Origin: an uncultured Hyphomicrobiales bacterium
GTDB lineage: Bacteria > Pseudomonadota > Alphaproteobacteria > Rhizobiales > Rhizobiaceae
Direction: 5' to 3'
Assembly: GCA_943914405.1 (NCBI GenBank)
Contig: CALUBX010000003.1
Coordinates: 1-59,841 of the forward strand
DNA: 59,841 nt
Position numbers and translations under genes: made by a program. Within the stretch, counting starts at the first letter, position 1; each line of letters starts with the position of its first letter. Under the pieces are notes generated by a model that was not told where the DNA came from, searched no databases, and saw only the letters and a program-made list of their open reading frames with translations. This document shows positions 33,588-42,400 of the stretch, one piece after another.

Positions 33588-34286
33588 TTACGGCGCCCAG
33601 AAGATCTCCACCGGGGAGACCGACCGGTTCAGCACCGCGCGGATCGGCATCTCCGTTTCGTCCGTGCCGGCTTGCGCCTGCTCGAGCACATCCTTCTTTC
33701 CCTGCCCCTCGATGTGGACGACAAGGAAACGGGCATCGCTGAGGCTGGCAAAGGAAAAGGTCAGGCGTTCCTCGCCGGCCCCTTCCGCCTCCATGGTCAG
33801 AACGCCTCTCAGACCCGAAAGGTCGAGAGCGCGGGCGAGGTGGTTGCCATGGGGAAAGAAGGAGGCCGTATGGCCGTCTCCGCCCATTCCCAGGATGGCA
33901 ACGTCGAAGGGATTGCCGATCCCGGCCGTCTTTTCCGTGGCGATCACCGCCGCATCTTCGATGGTGGGTGCCTCGTAATAGAGCGGGACGAAGCTCGCCG
34001 CTGCCGCCTTTTCCCTCAGGAGATGGGTCGCGACCAGCAGATGGTTCGAGCGCGGATTGTCCTTCGGCACGAAGCGCTCGTCCACCAGCGTGATGGTGAC
34101 CTTGCTCCAGTCGATGGCTTTCGAGGACAGGGTCTCGAAGAAACGCTTCGGCGTGGAGCCACCGGACACTGCGATCGAGGCTGACCCTCGCTCGGTGATT
34201 GCTGCTTCGAGACGACTGGCCACCTCATCCGCCAGGCTGGCAGCGAGGGCGGCGGCATCGGCAAAAGCCTTGAACGTTGCCGCCAT
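33588..34286 (-). CDS. pgl: 6-phosphogluconolactonase Pgl
   Basis: A 232-residue enzyme that hydrolyses 6-phosphogluconolactone, the product of Zwf. It has the DevB/Pgl features SIAVSGGSTPKRFFETLS near residue 38, VTITLVDERFVPKDNPRSNH, and FDVAILGMGGDGHTASFFPH near residue 125. ATG 34286 is preferred over ATG 34301 because AAGG lies 8 bases upstream; either start gives a normal protein. The spacing after the zwf stop is 4 bases, and edd follows after 100 bases. Confidence 0.94.
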   Translation of the reverse strand: MAATFKAFADAAALAASLADEVASRLEAAITERGSASIAVSGGSTPKRFFETLSSKAIDWSKVTITLVDERFVPKDNPRSNHLLVATHLLREKAAAASFVPLYYEAPTIEDAAVIATEKTAGIGNPFDVAILGMGGDGHTASFFPHGNHLARALDLSGLRGVLTMEAEGAGEERLTFSFASLSDARFLVVHIEGQGKKDVLEQAQAGTDETEMPIRAVLNRSVSPVEIFWAP

Positions 34287-34290
34287 GGTA

Positions 34291-35763
34291 TCAGCCTTCA
34301 TGCCAGGTGCGGCCGTCGCGCTCGATCAGCGCGATGGCCTGGCTCGGACCCCATGTGCCGGCGGTATAGCCTTGCGCCACCTGGCCCGTCGCTTCCCAAC
34401 CTTTCAGGATCGGGTCGACCCAGCGCCATGCCGCTTCCACTTCGTCGCGGCGCATGAACAGCGTCTGGTTGGCGCGGATCGTGTCCATCAGCAGGCGCTC
34501 ATAGGCGTCGGGGCTGCGCACGTTGAAGGCCTGGGCGAAGCTCATATCGAGGGAGACGTTGCGCAGGCGCATGCCGCCAGGACCCGGATCCTTGATCATC
34601 AGCGACTGCTTGACGCCTTCGTCGGGCTGCAGGCGGATGATCAGCTGGTTGGCCGAAATCCGGCCGGCTGCGCTGTCGAAAATGTTGTGCGGCACCTGCT
34701 TGAAGGTGATGACGATCTCCGACATGCGGGAGGCGAGACGCTTGCCCGTGCGGATGTAGAAGGGAACGCCGGCCCAGCGCCAATTGCCGATCTCGGCTTT
34801 GATCGCGACGAAGGTTTCCGTGTTGGAAACGCCGCCTTCCAGCTCATCGAGATAGCCCTTGACCGGGCCGCCGGCGGACGCGCCCGCGCGATACTGTCCT
34901 CGGACCGTCATCTGCTCGACATTGTCCTCGGTGATCGGCTTCAGGGCGCGCAGCACCTTGAGCTTTTCGTCGCGCACGGCTTCCGAGTTCATGGAGGAGG
35001 GGACTTCCATCGCCACAAGGCAGACCAACTGCATGATGTGGTTCTGGACCATGTCGCGCAGCGCGCCCGCAGTGTCGTAATAGCCGGCGCGGCCTTCAAG
35101 GCCCACCGACTCCGCCACGGTAATCTGCACGTGGTCGATATGGTCGGCATTCCACAGCGGCTCGTAGAGCGCATTGGCGAAACGCAGCGCCATGAGGTTC
35201 TGCACGGTCTCTTTGCCGAGATAGTGGTCGATGCGATAGATCTGTTCTTCGTCGAAGACGCGGCCGATCGTGTCGTTCAGCTCGAGCGCAGAGGCAAGAT
35301 CGCGCCCGATCGGCTTCTCCACCACGATCCGGGTGGACTTGGTGATCATCTGGTGATCGCGGATCTTTTCCGAGATCGCGCCGAAGATCCCCGGTGCAAC
35401 AGCCAGATAGAAGACGCGGATCCGGTCCTCACCGTCGTCCAGCAGCGTCTTGAGCGCGTCCCAGCCGCTGTCGGTCTTGGCATCGACCGGTACGTAGTAA
35501 ATGCGCTGGCAGAACTTCTGCACTTCCGCTTCGTCGTACTCGCCCTTCTTGAGGTGCTCCTTGAGCGCGTCCTCGGCGAACTTGCGGTATTCTTCATGGC
35601 TGAGCGTACTGCGCGAGGCGCCGATGATGCGGGTCGGCTCCGTAAACTGCCCTTCGATCTGCCGGTGGTAGAGAGCGGGCAGAAGCTTGCGCTCGGCAAG
35701 GTCGCCGGTACCGCCGAAGACGACGCAATCAAAGGGTTCAACAGGGATGATCTGGCTGCTCAT
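34291..35763 (-). CDS. zwf: glucose-6-phosphate 1-dehydrogenase Zwf
   Basis: A 490-residue enzyme that oxidises glucose-6-phosphate with NAD(P). The nucleotide-binding motif is VVFGGTGDLAERKLLPALYH near residue 14, the substrate-binding and catalytic motif is RIDHYLGKETVQNLMALRF near 180, and RFVF-class counterparts such as VVEKPIGRDLASALELN are present. It is first in zwf-pgl-edd. The glucose released by AglA can enter here after phosphorylation. A palindromic AT-rich element lies just upstream at 35796. Confidence 0.97.
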   Translation of the reverse strand: MSSQIIPVEPFDCVVFGGTGDLAERKLLPALYHRQIEGQFTEPTRIIGASRSTLSHEEYRKFAEDALKEHLKKGEYDEAEVQKFCQRIYYVPVDAKTDSGWDALKTLLDDGEDRIRVFYLAVAPGIFGAISEKIRDHQMITKSTRIVVEKPIGRDLASALELNDTIGRVFDEEQIYRIDHYLGKETVQNLMALRFANALYEPLWNADHIDHVQITVAESVGLEGRAGYYDTAGALRDMVQNHIMQLVCLVAMEVPSSMNSEAVRDEKLKVLRALKPITEDNVEQMTVRGQYRAGASAGGPVKGYLDELEGGVSNTETFVAIKAEIGNWRWAGVPFYIRTGKRLASRMSEIVITFKQVPHNIFDSAAGRISANQLIIRLQPDEGVKQSLMIKDPGPGGMRLRNVSLDMSFAQAFNVRSPDAYERLLMDTIRANQTLFMRRDEVEAAWRWVDPILKGWEATGQVAQGYTAGTWGPSQAIALIERDGRTWHEG

Positions 35764-35795
35764 CGCGTTTCTTTCATCTTGCTTGGTTGGAGCTG

Positions 35796-35815
35796 TTTAA
35801 TCTAATCGATTTAAA
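35796..35815. promoter_or_regulatory. AT-rich palindromic element upstream of zwf
   Basis: TTTAATCTAATCGATTTAAA contains the perfect palindrome AATCGATT at 35804-35811 and flanking TTTAA/TTAAA arms. It stands 33 bases upstream of the zwf start in the only gap between puuB and zwf, so it is a candidate operator or part of the promoter. No regulator can be named with confidence. Confidence 0.3.
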
Positions 35816-35861
35816 AGTGCTAGTCCGAATTGACTTGCACGATCGAAATGCCGCCGGCTTG

Positions 35862-37154
35862 TCAGAACCTGTCGCGTAATGCGAACCAGGTCAGGGCCAG
35901 GAACAGCAATGGACTCCGCATGCGGGCTCCGCCGGGAAAGGCGGGAATTTTGAGATCCGCAAGAAGGTCCAGTCCGTTTGCCTGTCCCGTTACCCTGTCT
36001 GCATAGAGTTTGCCACAATAGTTTGACAGCATCACCCCATGGCCGGAATAGCCGCCGATGGACGTGACGCCCGGCATGACCTCGCGCACGAATGGTTGGC
36101 GGGGCATGGTGATGCCGACATTGCCGCCCCAGGCGTGGGTGATCGGTACCGTCTTGAGGGCCGGATAGGTGGCGACAATCTGCTGCCGGATGGCTTCGGC
36201 CGTATCGGCCGGGTTGCGCGAGGAATAGACTTCGCGACCGCCGAACAGAAGCCGGTTGTCGCGGCTCTTGCGGAAGTAGCGGACCACAAAGCGCGAATCG
36301 CACACGGCTTCACCACCGGGAATGACGTGGGGAAAGTCATCGAGCGGTGCGGTCGCCGCGATAAAGGAGCCGATCGGCATAATGTGGGAGGCCGTCACCG
36401 GCTCCAGGCCGCCGACATAGGCGTTGGTTGCCAGGAGCACGCGGTCGGCCGTCAACGTGCCCGATGGCGTATCGATCATCGTCTTGCCGCCCGTTTGGCG
36501 GATCGCGGTGGCGCGCGTCATCTCGAAGATCCCGGCACCGGCTTGCGCCGCGACACGTGCAAGGCCGATCAGCAGCTTGAGCGGATGGATGTGGCCTGTG
36601 CCCATGTCCCGCACACCGCAGTAATAGTCCTGGGTGCCGACCCGCTCTGCCGTCTCCGCCTTGTCCATGAAAGTGATATGCGGATAGTCGTAGCGGGCGG
36701 CAGCGATCTCCGCATTGGCGCGATACTCATCGTCATGGCCGCGCTTGTGCGAAACGTTGAGCTGACCGGGCATATAGTCGATATCGATGCCATGGATCTC
36801 GGCGAACTGCAGCAGGTGCCGCTTTGCATGTTCGGCCATCTGGAACAACGCCTTGGAGCGCTCCAGGCCGAGTTGCGGCTCAAGGTCCTCCGGCCACCAG
36901 CGCTGGCCGGTGCCCAGCTGTCCGCCATTGCGTCCCGAGGCGCCGTCGCCGAAACGGCCGGCCTCGATCAGCGCCACATTGACACCCGCCTTTGCTAGAT
37001 TGTAGGCGGCCTGTAGGCCGGTAAAGCCGCCGCCGACGATGGCGATATCGACCTGGCGTGAGCCGTCGAGAGCCGGATAGGTGGGGCGCTCCGGCACCGA
37101 CGATTGATACCACGAAAGACCCGGCGCGATCGGGCTCTGCCACGTATCTGTCAT
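35862..37154 (-). CDS. puuB: FAD-dependent gamma-glutamylputrescine oxidoreductase (PuuB-like)
   Basis: A 430-residue DAO-family flavoprotein. The FAD motif is IAIVGGGFTGLQAAYNLAKA near residue 34, followed by GDGASGRNGGQLGTGQRWWP. The C-terminal GGYSGHGVMLSNYCGKLYAD element also binds FAD. PuuB oxidises gamma-glutamyl-putrescine in the glutamylated putrescine pathway. The choice of substrate rests on the glutamine synthetase homologue 10 bases upstream and the polyamine transporter nearby. ATG 37154 begins MTDTWQSP; longer in-frame extensions are low-complexity shadow sequence. Confidence 0.85.
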   Translation of the reverse strand: MTDTWQSPIAPGLSWYQSSVPERPTYPALDGSRQVDIAIVGGGFTGLQAAYNLAKAGVNVALIEAGRFGDGASGRNGGQLGTGQRWWPEDLEPQLGLERSKALFQMAEHAKRHLLQFAEIHGIDIDYMPGQLNVSHKRGHDDEYRANAEIAAARYDYPHITFMDKAETAERVGTQDYYCGVRDMGTGHIHPLKLLIGLARVAAQAGAGIFEMTRATAIRQTGGKTMIDTPSGTLTADRVLLATNAYVGGLEPVTASHIMPIGSFIAATAPLDDFPHVIPGGEAVCDSRFVVRYFRKSRDNRLLFGGREVYSSRNPADTAEAIRQQIVATYPALKTVPITHAWGGNVGITMPRQPFVREVMPGVTSIGGYSGHGVMLSNYCGKLYADRVTGQANGLDLLADLKIPAFPGGARMRSPLLFLALTWFALRDRF

Positions 37155-37164
37155 GGCCGGCCCC

Positions 37165-38604
37165 TTAGACGTTGAGAAGCAGGAATTCCCGCTCCCAGGG
37201 GCTGATGACCTGCATGAAGGTTTCGAACTCGCCGCGCTTGACGCCGGCATAGATGCCGATGAATTCCGGGCTGAACACGCTCGCGAGCATGTCGTCCGAC
37301 TCCAGAAGCGATACCGCCTCCAGAAGGCCGCGCGGCAGGTCGATTGCACCTTCATTGGCCGAATCCTCCGTAGGCGGGGAGGGCTCGATTCCGTTCATAA
37401 TGCCGATCAGGCCGCAGCCCAGGGATGCTGCCAGCGCCAGATAGGGGTTGGCATCCGAACTCGGCAGGCGGTTCTCGACGCGGCGCGCATTGGGGTCCGA
37501 CACCGGCACGCGGAAAGCGGTGGTGCGGTTGTCGTAACCCCAGGCATTGTTGACAGGAGCGGACATGTCCGGTGTCAGGCGGCGGTAGGAGTTCACATAG
37601 GGCGCCATCATGGCGAGCGTCTTCGGGACGTAAGTCTGCATGCCGCCGATGAAGTGGAAGAACTCCTTCGAAGCGGACCCGTCGGGATTGGAGAAGATGT
37701 TGCGGCCGGTCTCGACCTCGACCACCGACTGGTGGATGTGCATGGCGGATCCTGGCTGGCCCTGCATGGGCTTGGCCATGAACGTGGCATAGATGCCGTG
37801 CTTCAGCGCTGCTTCCCGGATCGTCCGCTTGAACATGAAGACCTGGTCAGCCAGCTCGATAGGATCACCGTGCCGCAGGTTGATCTCCAGCTGTGCCGGA
37901 CCTTCCTCGTGGATGAGTGTGTCGATCTCCAGGCCCTGCTTTTCGGAGAAATGATAGATGTCGTCGATCAACTCGTCGAACTCGTTGATCCCGGCGATCG
38001 AATAGCCTTGGCCGCCGAGGATGGAGCGGCCCGAGCGGCCCTTCGGCGGGTGGAGCGGGTAATCCGGGTCGTCATTCTTGGCGACGAGGTAGAACTCGAT
38101 TTCGGGTGCCACGACAGGCTTCCAGCCTCTCTGGGCGTAGAGATCGACGATATTGCGCAGGACGTTGCGTGGCGTGTAGGCAACGGCCTTGCCCTCCGTA
38201 TCGACGATATCGCAGATGACCTGGGCAGTCGGATCGCTTTCCCAGGGGACGACTGAAAGCGTCGAAAGATCCGGCATCAGCTTGAGGTCGCTGTCGCGCG
38301 GCTCATATCGGAAGCTCGCGGTTTCCTCGGGATACTCGCCCGAAATCGTGTGCCGGTAGAGCGCCGAGGGCAGGGCAAGCGATGTGTTCGAGGTGAATTT
38401 CGATGACGGCATCATCTTGCCGCGAGGCACGCCGGCAAGGTCGGGCGTAATGCATTCGACGTCCTCGATGCCGCGCGCCCTCAGCCATGCCGTTGCGTCG
38501 CGCCAGTCCGAGACGCCGCGCAGGGAGGTCAGCGTAGGCTGGCCTGTGGTGGCTTTGAGGACGGGGGTGGTGACGGGGGCGGGATTGGCTTTCTTACGCG
38601 GCAT
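37165..38604 (-). CDS. puuA: gamma-glutamylputrescine synthetase (PuuA-like glutamine synthetase)
   Basis: A 479-residue member of the glutamine synthetase superfamily, which ligates glutamate to putrescine with ATP. Family catalytic motifs appear: VVAPEIEFYLVAKNDD, HEEGPAQLEINLRHG, GSAMHIHQSVVEVETG, TPDMSAPVNNAWGYDN and ENRLPSSDANPYLALAASL. The context (puuB just downstream, polyamine ABC transporter nearby) favours PuuA over GlnA. The start at 38604 (MPRKKANPAPV) is chosen because the upstream extension reads through a divergent gene region. It diverges from the BaiN-type gene at 38729. Confidence 0.86.
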   Translation of the reverse strand: MPRKKANPAPVTTPVLKATTGQPTLTSLRGVSDWRDATAWLRARGIEDVECITPDLAGVPRGKMMPSSKFTSNTSLALPSALYRHTISGEYPEETASFRYEPRDSDLKLMPDLSTLSVVPWESDPTAQVICDIVDTEGKAVAYTPRNVLRNIVDLYAQRGWKPVVAPEIEFYLVAKNDDPDYPLHPPKGRSGRSILGGQGYSIAGINEFDELIDDIYHFSEKQGLEIDTLIHEEGPAQLEINLRHGDPIELADQVFMFKRTIREAALKHGIYATFMAKPMQGQPGSAMHIHQSVVEVETGRNIFSNPDGSASKEFFHFIGGMQTYVPKTLAMMAPYVNSYRRLTPDMSAPVNNAWGYDNRTTAFRVPVSDPNARRVENRLPSSDANPYLALAASLGCGLIGIMNGIEPSPPTEDSANEGAIDLPRGLLEAVSLLESDDMLASVFSPEFIGIYAGVKRGEFETFMQVISPWEREFLLLNV

Positions 38605-38728
38605 GACACACCGGGGCGAGGTTGATCGGAACCCTATCATAGCCATGGAACGGCCGTTGGCGAGGGGGGACGCCATTGACTTTGCCTACGCAATCGAAAA
38701 AGCAGGCTCTGAAACGAAGGAGCGGCAG

Positions 38729-39910
38729 GTGGCGCGGAAATTCGACGTCGTGATCTTGGGGGCGGGCGCTGCCGGAATGATGTGCGCAGCTCGCGCCGGG
38801 CAGCGCGGCCGAACTGTTCTGGTTCTCGACCATGCCAAAGCGCCGGGCGAGAAGATCCGCATCTCCGGCGGCGGACGCTGTAATTTCACCAACCTCTACA
38901 CCACCGCTCAGAACTTCCTCTCCGGCAATCCGCATTTCGCCAAATCGGCCTTGGCCCGCTATACACCTCGTAATTTTCTGGATCTCGTGGAGAAGCACGG
39001 CATCCCCTGGCATGAAAAGACCCTGGGACAGCTCTTTTGCGACAACAGCGCCAAGGACATCATCCGCATGCTGCTGGCGGAAATGGAAAAGGCTGGAGTG
39101 GTGCTCGAATTGCAGACGCAGATCGTGGGCATCGAAGGCTCCGGCGGCAGCTTCAGGGTTCAAACCTCGAACGGCGCCGTAGAGGCAGGCTCGCTCGTCG
39201 TGGCAACCGGCGGGAAATCCATTCCCAAAATGGGCTCGACAGGGCTCGCCTACGAGATCGCAACGCAGTACGGGCTCCGCCTTGTCGAGCCTCGCCCCGC
39301 CCTTGTGCCGCTGACCCTCGACCCCAACACGCTGGAGAGGCTATCGCCGCTCTCGGGCATCGCGGTGCCGGCGGAGGTGCGTCACGGAAAGACTGCATTC
39401 CGCGAGGCTCTCCTGTTCACCCATCGCGGCTTGAGCGGTCCCGCGATTCTGCAGATCTCTTCTTACTGGCGCGAGGGGGACGACATTCAGCTTTCGATCG
39501 AGCCGGATATAGATCTTGCCGCGCTGCTGAAATCCGCCCGGAGGGCGAATGGCCGCCAAGCGGCGCAGACCGCACTTTCGGAAATTCTGCCGAGGCGGCT
39601 GGCTCAGTATCTCGTGGAAAGCCTCGGCGTCGGTGGCCAGCTGGCCGACCTATCGGACAAGGCGATCGAAAGGCTCGTGGCATCGGTTCGTCAGTGGACC
39701 ATCCGCCCCGCCGGATCGGAAGGTTATCGAACGGCCGAAGTAACGCTCGGAGGCGTGGACACCGCCGATCTCGATTCCCGTACAATGCAGGCGAAGGCGG
39801 TGCCGGGCCTCTGCTTCATTGGCGAATGCGTGGATGTAACCGGCTGGCTGGGTGGCTATAACTTTCAGTGGGCCTGGGCGTCCGGCTTCGCCTGCGGCGA
39901 ATCTGTATGA
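38729..39910 (+). CDS. HI0933/BaiN-family FAD-dependent oxidoreductase
   Basis: A 393-residue flavoprotein of the HI0933-like family (also called BaiN/RdsA type). The N-terminal FAD site is VVILGAGAAGMMCAARAG, then GEKIRISGGGRCNFTN near residue 34. VVATGGKSIPKMGSTGLAYE lies near residue 160, and the C-terminus has GLCFIGECVDVTGWLGGYNF. The physiological substrate is unknown; family members are ubiquitous and often annotated as aminoacetone oxidase. GTG 38729 is the preferred start because AAGGAG lies 6 bases before it. It is divergent from puuA. Confidence 0.9.
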   Translation: MARKFDVVILGAGAAGMMCAARAGQRGRTVLVLDHAKAPGEKIRISGGGRCNFTNLYTTAQNFLSGNPHFAKSALARYTPRNFLDLVEKHGIPWHEKTLGQLFCDNSAKDIIRMLLAEMEKAGVVLELQTQIVGIEGSGGSFRVQTSNGAVEAGSLVVATGGKSIPKMGSTGLAYEIATQYGLRLVEPRPALVPLTLDPNTLERLSPLSGIAVPAEVRHGKTAFREALLFTHRGLSGPAILQISSYWREGDDIQLSIEPDIDLAALLKSARRANGRQAAQTALSEILPRRLAQYLVESLGVGGQLADLSDKAIERLVASVRQWTIRPAGSEGYRTAEVTLGGVDTADLDSRTMQAKAVPGLCFIGECVDVTGWLGGYNFQWAWASGFACGESV

Positions 39911-40046
39911 CGGTCATTCAGCACTTGTTAATATACGTGGCGGATGCTGCCTTATTGCCAGCAAATTCCTGAGGTCTAAGCTAGGCGGGGTTCCGTGTTC
40001 AAGCGAAGGCACAGGATCATCGACGACGCACATTGGAGACTGATTG

Positions 40047-40181
40047 ATGTCGAACCATCGCCGTGCCCGTGCAATCGCCATTGCCAAGGTGGAGGATAGC
40101 GCCAAGCTGTTCCGGATACGCCTTCTTGTGCTGACAGTGGGCGCAACGGCCGCTCTTCTTGCGCTTCCAGCCCTGTTCTAG
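40047..40181 (+). CDS. small membrane protein (44 residues), unrecognised
   Basis: A short open frame in the 444-base gap between the BaiN-type gene and the chemoreceptor. ATG 40047 follows GGAG by 8 bases. The product has a basic N-terminus (MSNHRRARAIAIAKVEDSAK) and one hydrophobic helix at the end (LLVLTVGATAALLALPALF). It could be a real single-pass peptide, but the coding evidence is only the ribosome site and the membrane pattern. The rest of the gap shows no clear gene. Confidence 0.4.
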   Translation: MSNHRRARAIAIAKVEDSAKLFRIRLLVLTVGATAALLALPALF

Positions 40182-40354
40182 GCGTCCTACGACCTTTTAA
40201 TCATGCCGGCGTGTTGCCGATAGCGCTCGCAATGCGCTGTTTAAGCTGCGTTTTTCTGGCTGCAGCCTTGCGAAAAGTCAAATTCAGTAAATTTTCATAA
40301 CCACGGGCGACAATTGGACGCAGTGTCCAATCTACCAAGAAGAGAAAGTCGCCA

Positions 40355-42196
40355 ATGAAGAGAATCTGGCCTACGTCGGTCGTATCCCGGATTGTCATCC
40401 TTTGCTTGTTCCTGATTGCAACTGCAGTGATCGCCGTCGGTGGCCTTGCCTTTGTCAATGTGCGTCGGGATATCATGGCAACGGCGAGCGGCGATGCGCG
40501 CAACGCCATGCGTACAATCGCTCTTCTCTACGAACTTGAACTCCCTGGCGCGAAGGTGGAGATCAAGGACCAGATGGTCTCCAGGGTCTTGAAAGGCGAT
40601 GGCGGGCTGAAGGATCACGATCTCGTTGATCGTGCTGCGAGCGCAATCGGCGGCGTCGCGACTGTGTTCGAGAAGCAGGGCAGCGACTACGTCCGCGTAT
40701 CCACCAACGTAAAGACGGAAAAGGGCGAGCGCGCTGTCGGTACCAAGCTTGCGGCCAATCATCCGGCACAACCTCTTCTCGCAAAGGGCGAGGCCTATTT
40801 CGGCGCTGCCGTCCTATTCGGCAAGGACTACATGACCGGCTACCTGCCCATCAAAGACGCGAACGGCGGCGTTGCGGGCGTGCTGTTCATCGGCATTCCC
40901 ATGGAGCTTTATTTCGGCCATATCGCCTCGGCCGGCTATGTCATCATCGGCACCTCGCTCGTCGCCCTCTTTGTCATTGCTCTCGTCAGCTTCTTTGCAA
41001 TCCGTGCGCTGGTCCGTCCGCTCGGGATCTTGACCAACCGCGTGCGGGCCATGTCGGCCGGCGACACTGCCGCAGCCATCCCATACGTTCAGCTGCGCAA
41101 CGAGTTCGGCAACATCGCCAAAGCCCTGGAAGTCTTCCGCGACAACGCGCTGGAAAAGCAGCAGATCGAAAGCAGAAGCGCGTCCGAGCGTGCGCAGGCC
41201 GAAGCCGAGCGCGAGCGCAACGACGCCGAAAAGCAGCACGTGGACCGTCAGATCGATCTTGCCGTGCGCGAACTTGGTACGGCGCTTGCGCGTCTCGCCC
41301 AGGGCGACCTGTCGGCGACGATCGAAACGGCGTTTTCCGGCCGGCTCGAGCAGTTGCGCAACGATTTCAACGAATCCGTACTCGGGCTGCGCGACACGCT
41401 TTCGCAGATCCGCTCCAGCACGCTGTCCATCCAGAGGAGCAGCGCGGAGCTCAGCCAGTCCTCCTTCGAACTGTCCCGCCGAACCGAAAGTCAGGCGGCT
41501 TCTTTGGAGGAAACCGCAGCTGCCGTCGATGAAATCACGGTCACGGTCCGTTCCTCGGCCGAACGGGCACGGGAAGCCAATGCGGCTGTCTCCTCCACCA
41601 AGAAGAGCGCGGACAGCTCCGGTGTCGTGGTGAAGAACGCGGTCGAAGCCATGACGCGCATCGAAGAAGCCTCACAGAAGATCGAACTGATCATTGAAGT
41701 CATTGACGAGATAGCCTTCCAGACCAACCTTTTGGCGCTCAATGCCGGCATCGAGGCAGCCCGCGCGGGTGAGGCGGGCAAGGGCTTTGCGGTTGTGGCA
41801 CAGGAAGTGCGCGAACTGGCGCAACGCTCCGCAGGTGCGGCCAAGGAGATCAAGGATCTCATCAATCAGTCCACTAACGAAGTGAGCGCCGGCGCATCTC
41901 TCGTCCAGCAGGCAGGGCAGGTGCTGGCGACGATCAGCCAGGAAATCACCGCGATCAGCCATCACGTTGAGACGATTGCAACCGCAAGCCAGGACCAGTC
42001 CGCTGCGCTGCAGGAGATCAATGGATCGGTCAACCGGATGGACCAGATGACCCAGCAGAATGGCGCTATGGTCGAAGAGACCAGCGACGCCAGCCGCCGG
42101 CTGGCCGAAGAGGCGGACTCGCTTCTGTCTCTGGTCCAGCGGTTCCGGATTGAAGGTAAGAGCGCCGCGCAGGCTCCGGTGGTCCGGGCCGCCTGA
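40355..42196 (+). CDS. methyl-accepting chemotaxis protein with Cache sensor
   Basis: A 613-residue chemoreceptor. TM1 (VVSRIVILCLFLIATAVIAV) is near residues 9-29; a periplasmic Cache-type domain runs to about 190 and includes YFGAAVLFGKDYMTGYLPIK; TM2 is near 195-215. HAMP sequence follows, with a second HAMP-like stretch near 305-350 (RLAQGDLSATIETAFSGRL). The MCP hairpin tip is EVIDEIAFQTNLLALNAGIE then AARAGEAGKGFAVVAQEVRE near 450-490. No C-terminal CheR-binding pentapeptide is seen. Its place beside putrescine genes suggests, but does not show, that it senses a polyamine or related amine. Confidence 0.94.
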   Translation: MKRIWPTSVVSRIVILCLFLIATAVIAVGGLAFVNVRRDIMATASGDARNAMRTIALLYELELPGAKVEIKDQMVSRVLKGDGGLKDHDLVDRAASAIGGVATVFEKQGSDYVRVSTNVKTEKGERAVGTKLAANHPAQPLLAKGEAYFGAAVLFGKDYMTGYLPIKDANGGVAGVLFIGIPMELYFGHIASAGYVIIGTSLVALFVIALVSFFAIRALVRPLGILTNRVRAMSAGDTAAAIPYVQLRNEFGNIAKALEVFRDNALEKQQIESRSASERAQAEAERERNDAEKQHVDRQIDLAVRELGTALARLAQGDLSATIETAFSGRLEQLRNDFNESVLGLRDTLSQIRSSTLSIQRSSAELSQSSFELSRRTESQAASLEETAAAVDEITVTVRSSAERAREANAAVSSTKKSADSSGVVVKNAVEAMTRIEEASQKIELIIEVIDEIAFQTNLLALNAGIEAARAGEAGKGFAVVAQEVRELAQRSAGAAKEIKDLINQSTNEVSAGASLVQQAGQVLATISQEITAISHHVETIATASQDQSAALQEINGSVNRMDQMTQQNGAMVEETSDASRRLAEEADSLLSLVQRFRIEGKSAAQAPVVRAA

Positions 42197-42230
42197 CGGC
42201 GGATACAGGCAGAACCTCTAAATACACCCG

Positions 42231-42268
42231 AGCCGCAGCCGGCATTGATCAGCCGGCTGCGGCTTCTG
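42231..42268 (+). terminator. terminator after the chemoreceptor gene
   Basis: AGCCGCAGCCGGC at 42231-42243 and GCCGGCTGCGGCT at 42252-42264 form a perfect 13-bp stem with an 8-nt loop, followed by TCTGTTTCC. It separates the chemoreceptor from potF. Confidence 0.8.
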
Positions 42269-42400
42269 TTTCCGCCGCCCTTGCTGCAGTGCGTTTTCCC
42301 TCTTGTGGCGAGAAAAATTCCTTTCTACTCTCCGTCGAAAGACGATGAATTTTATGTGCGGTTTGATGGCTGCGCAGAAAAAGGTGGAACAGGAGAAATC

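Noticed and set aside
34057..35805. 582-residue open frame on the plus strand
   Set aside because: Antisense to zwf and pgl, both of which have clear catalytic motifs on the minus strand.
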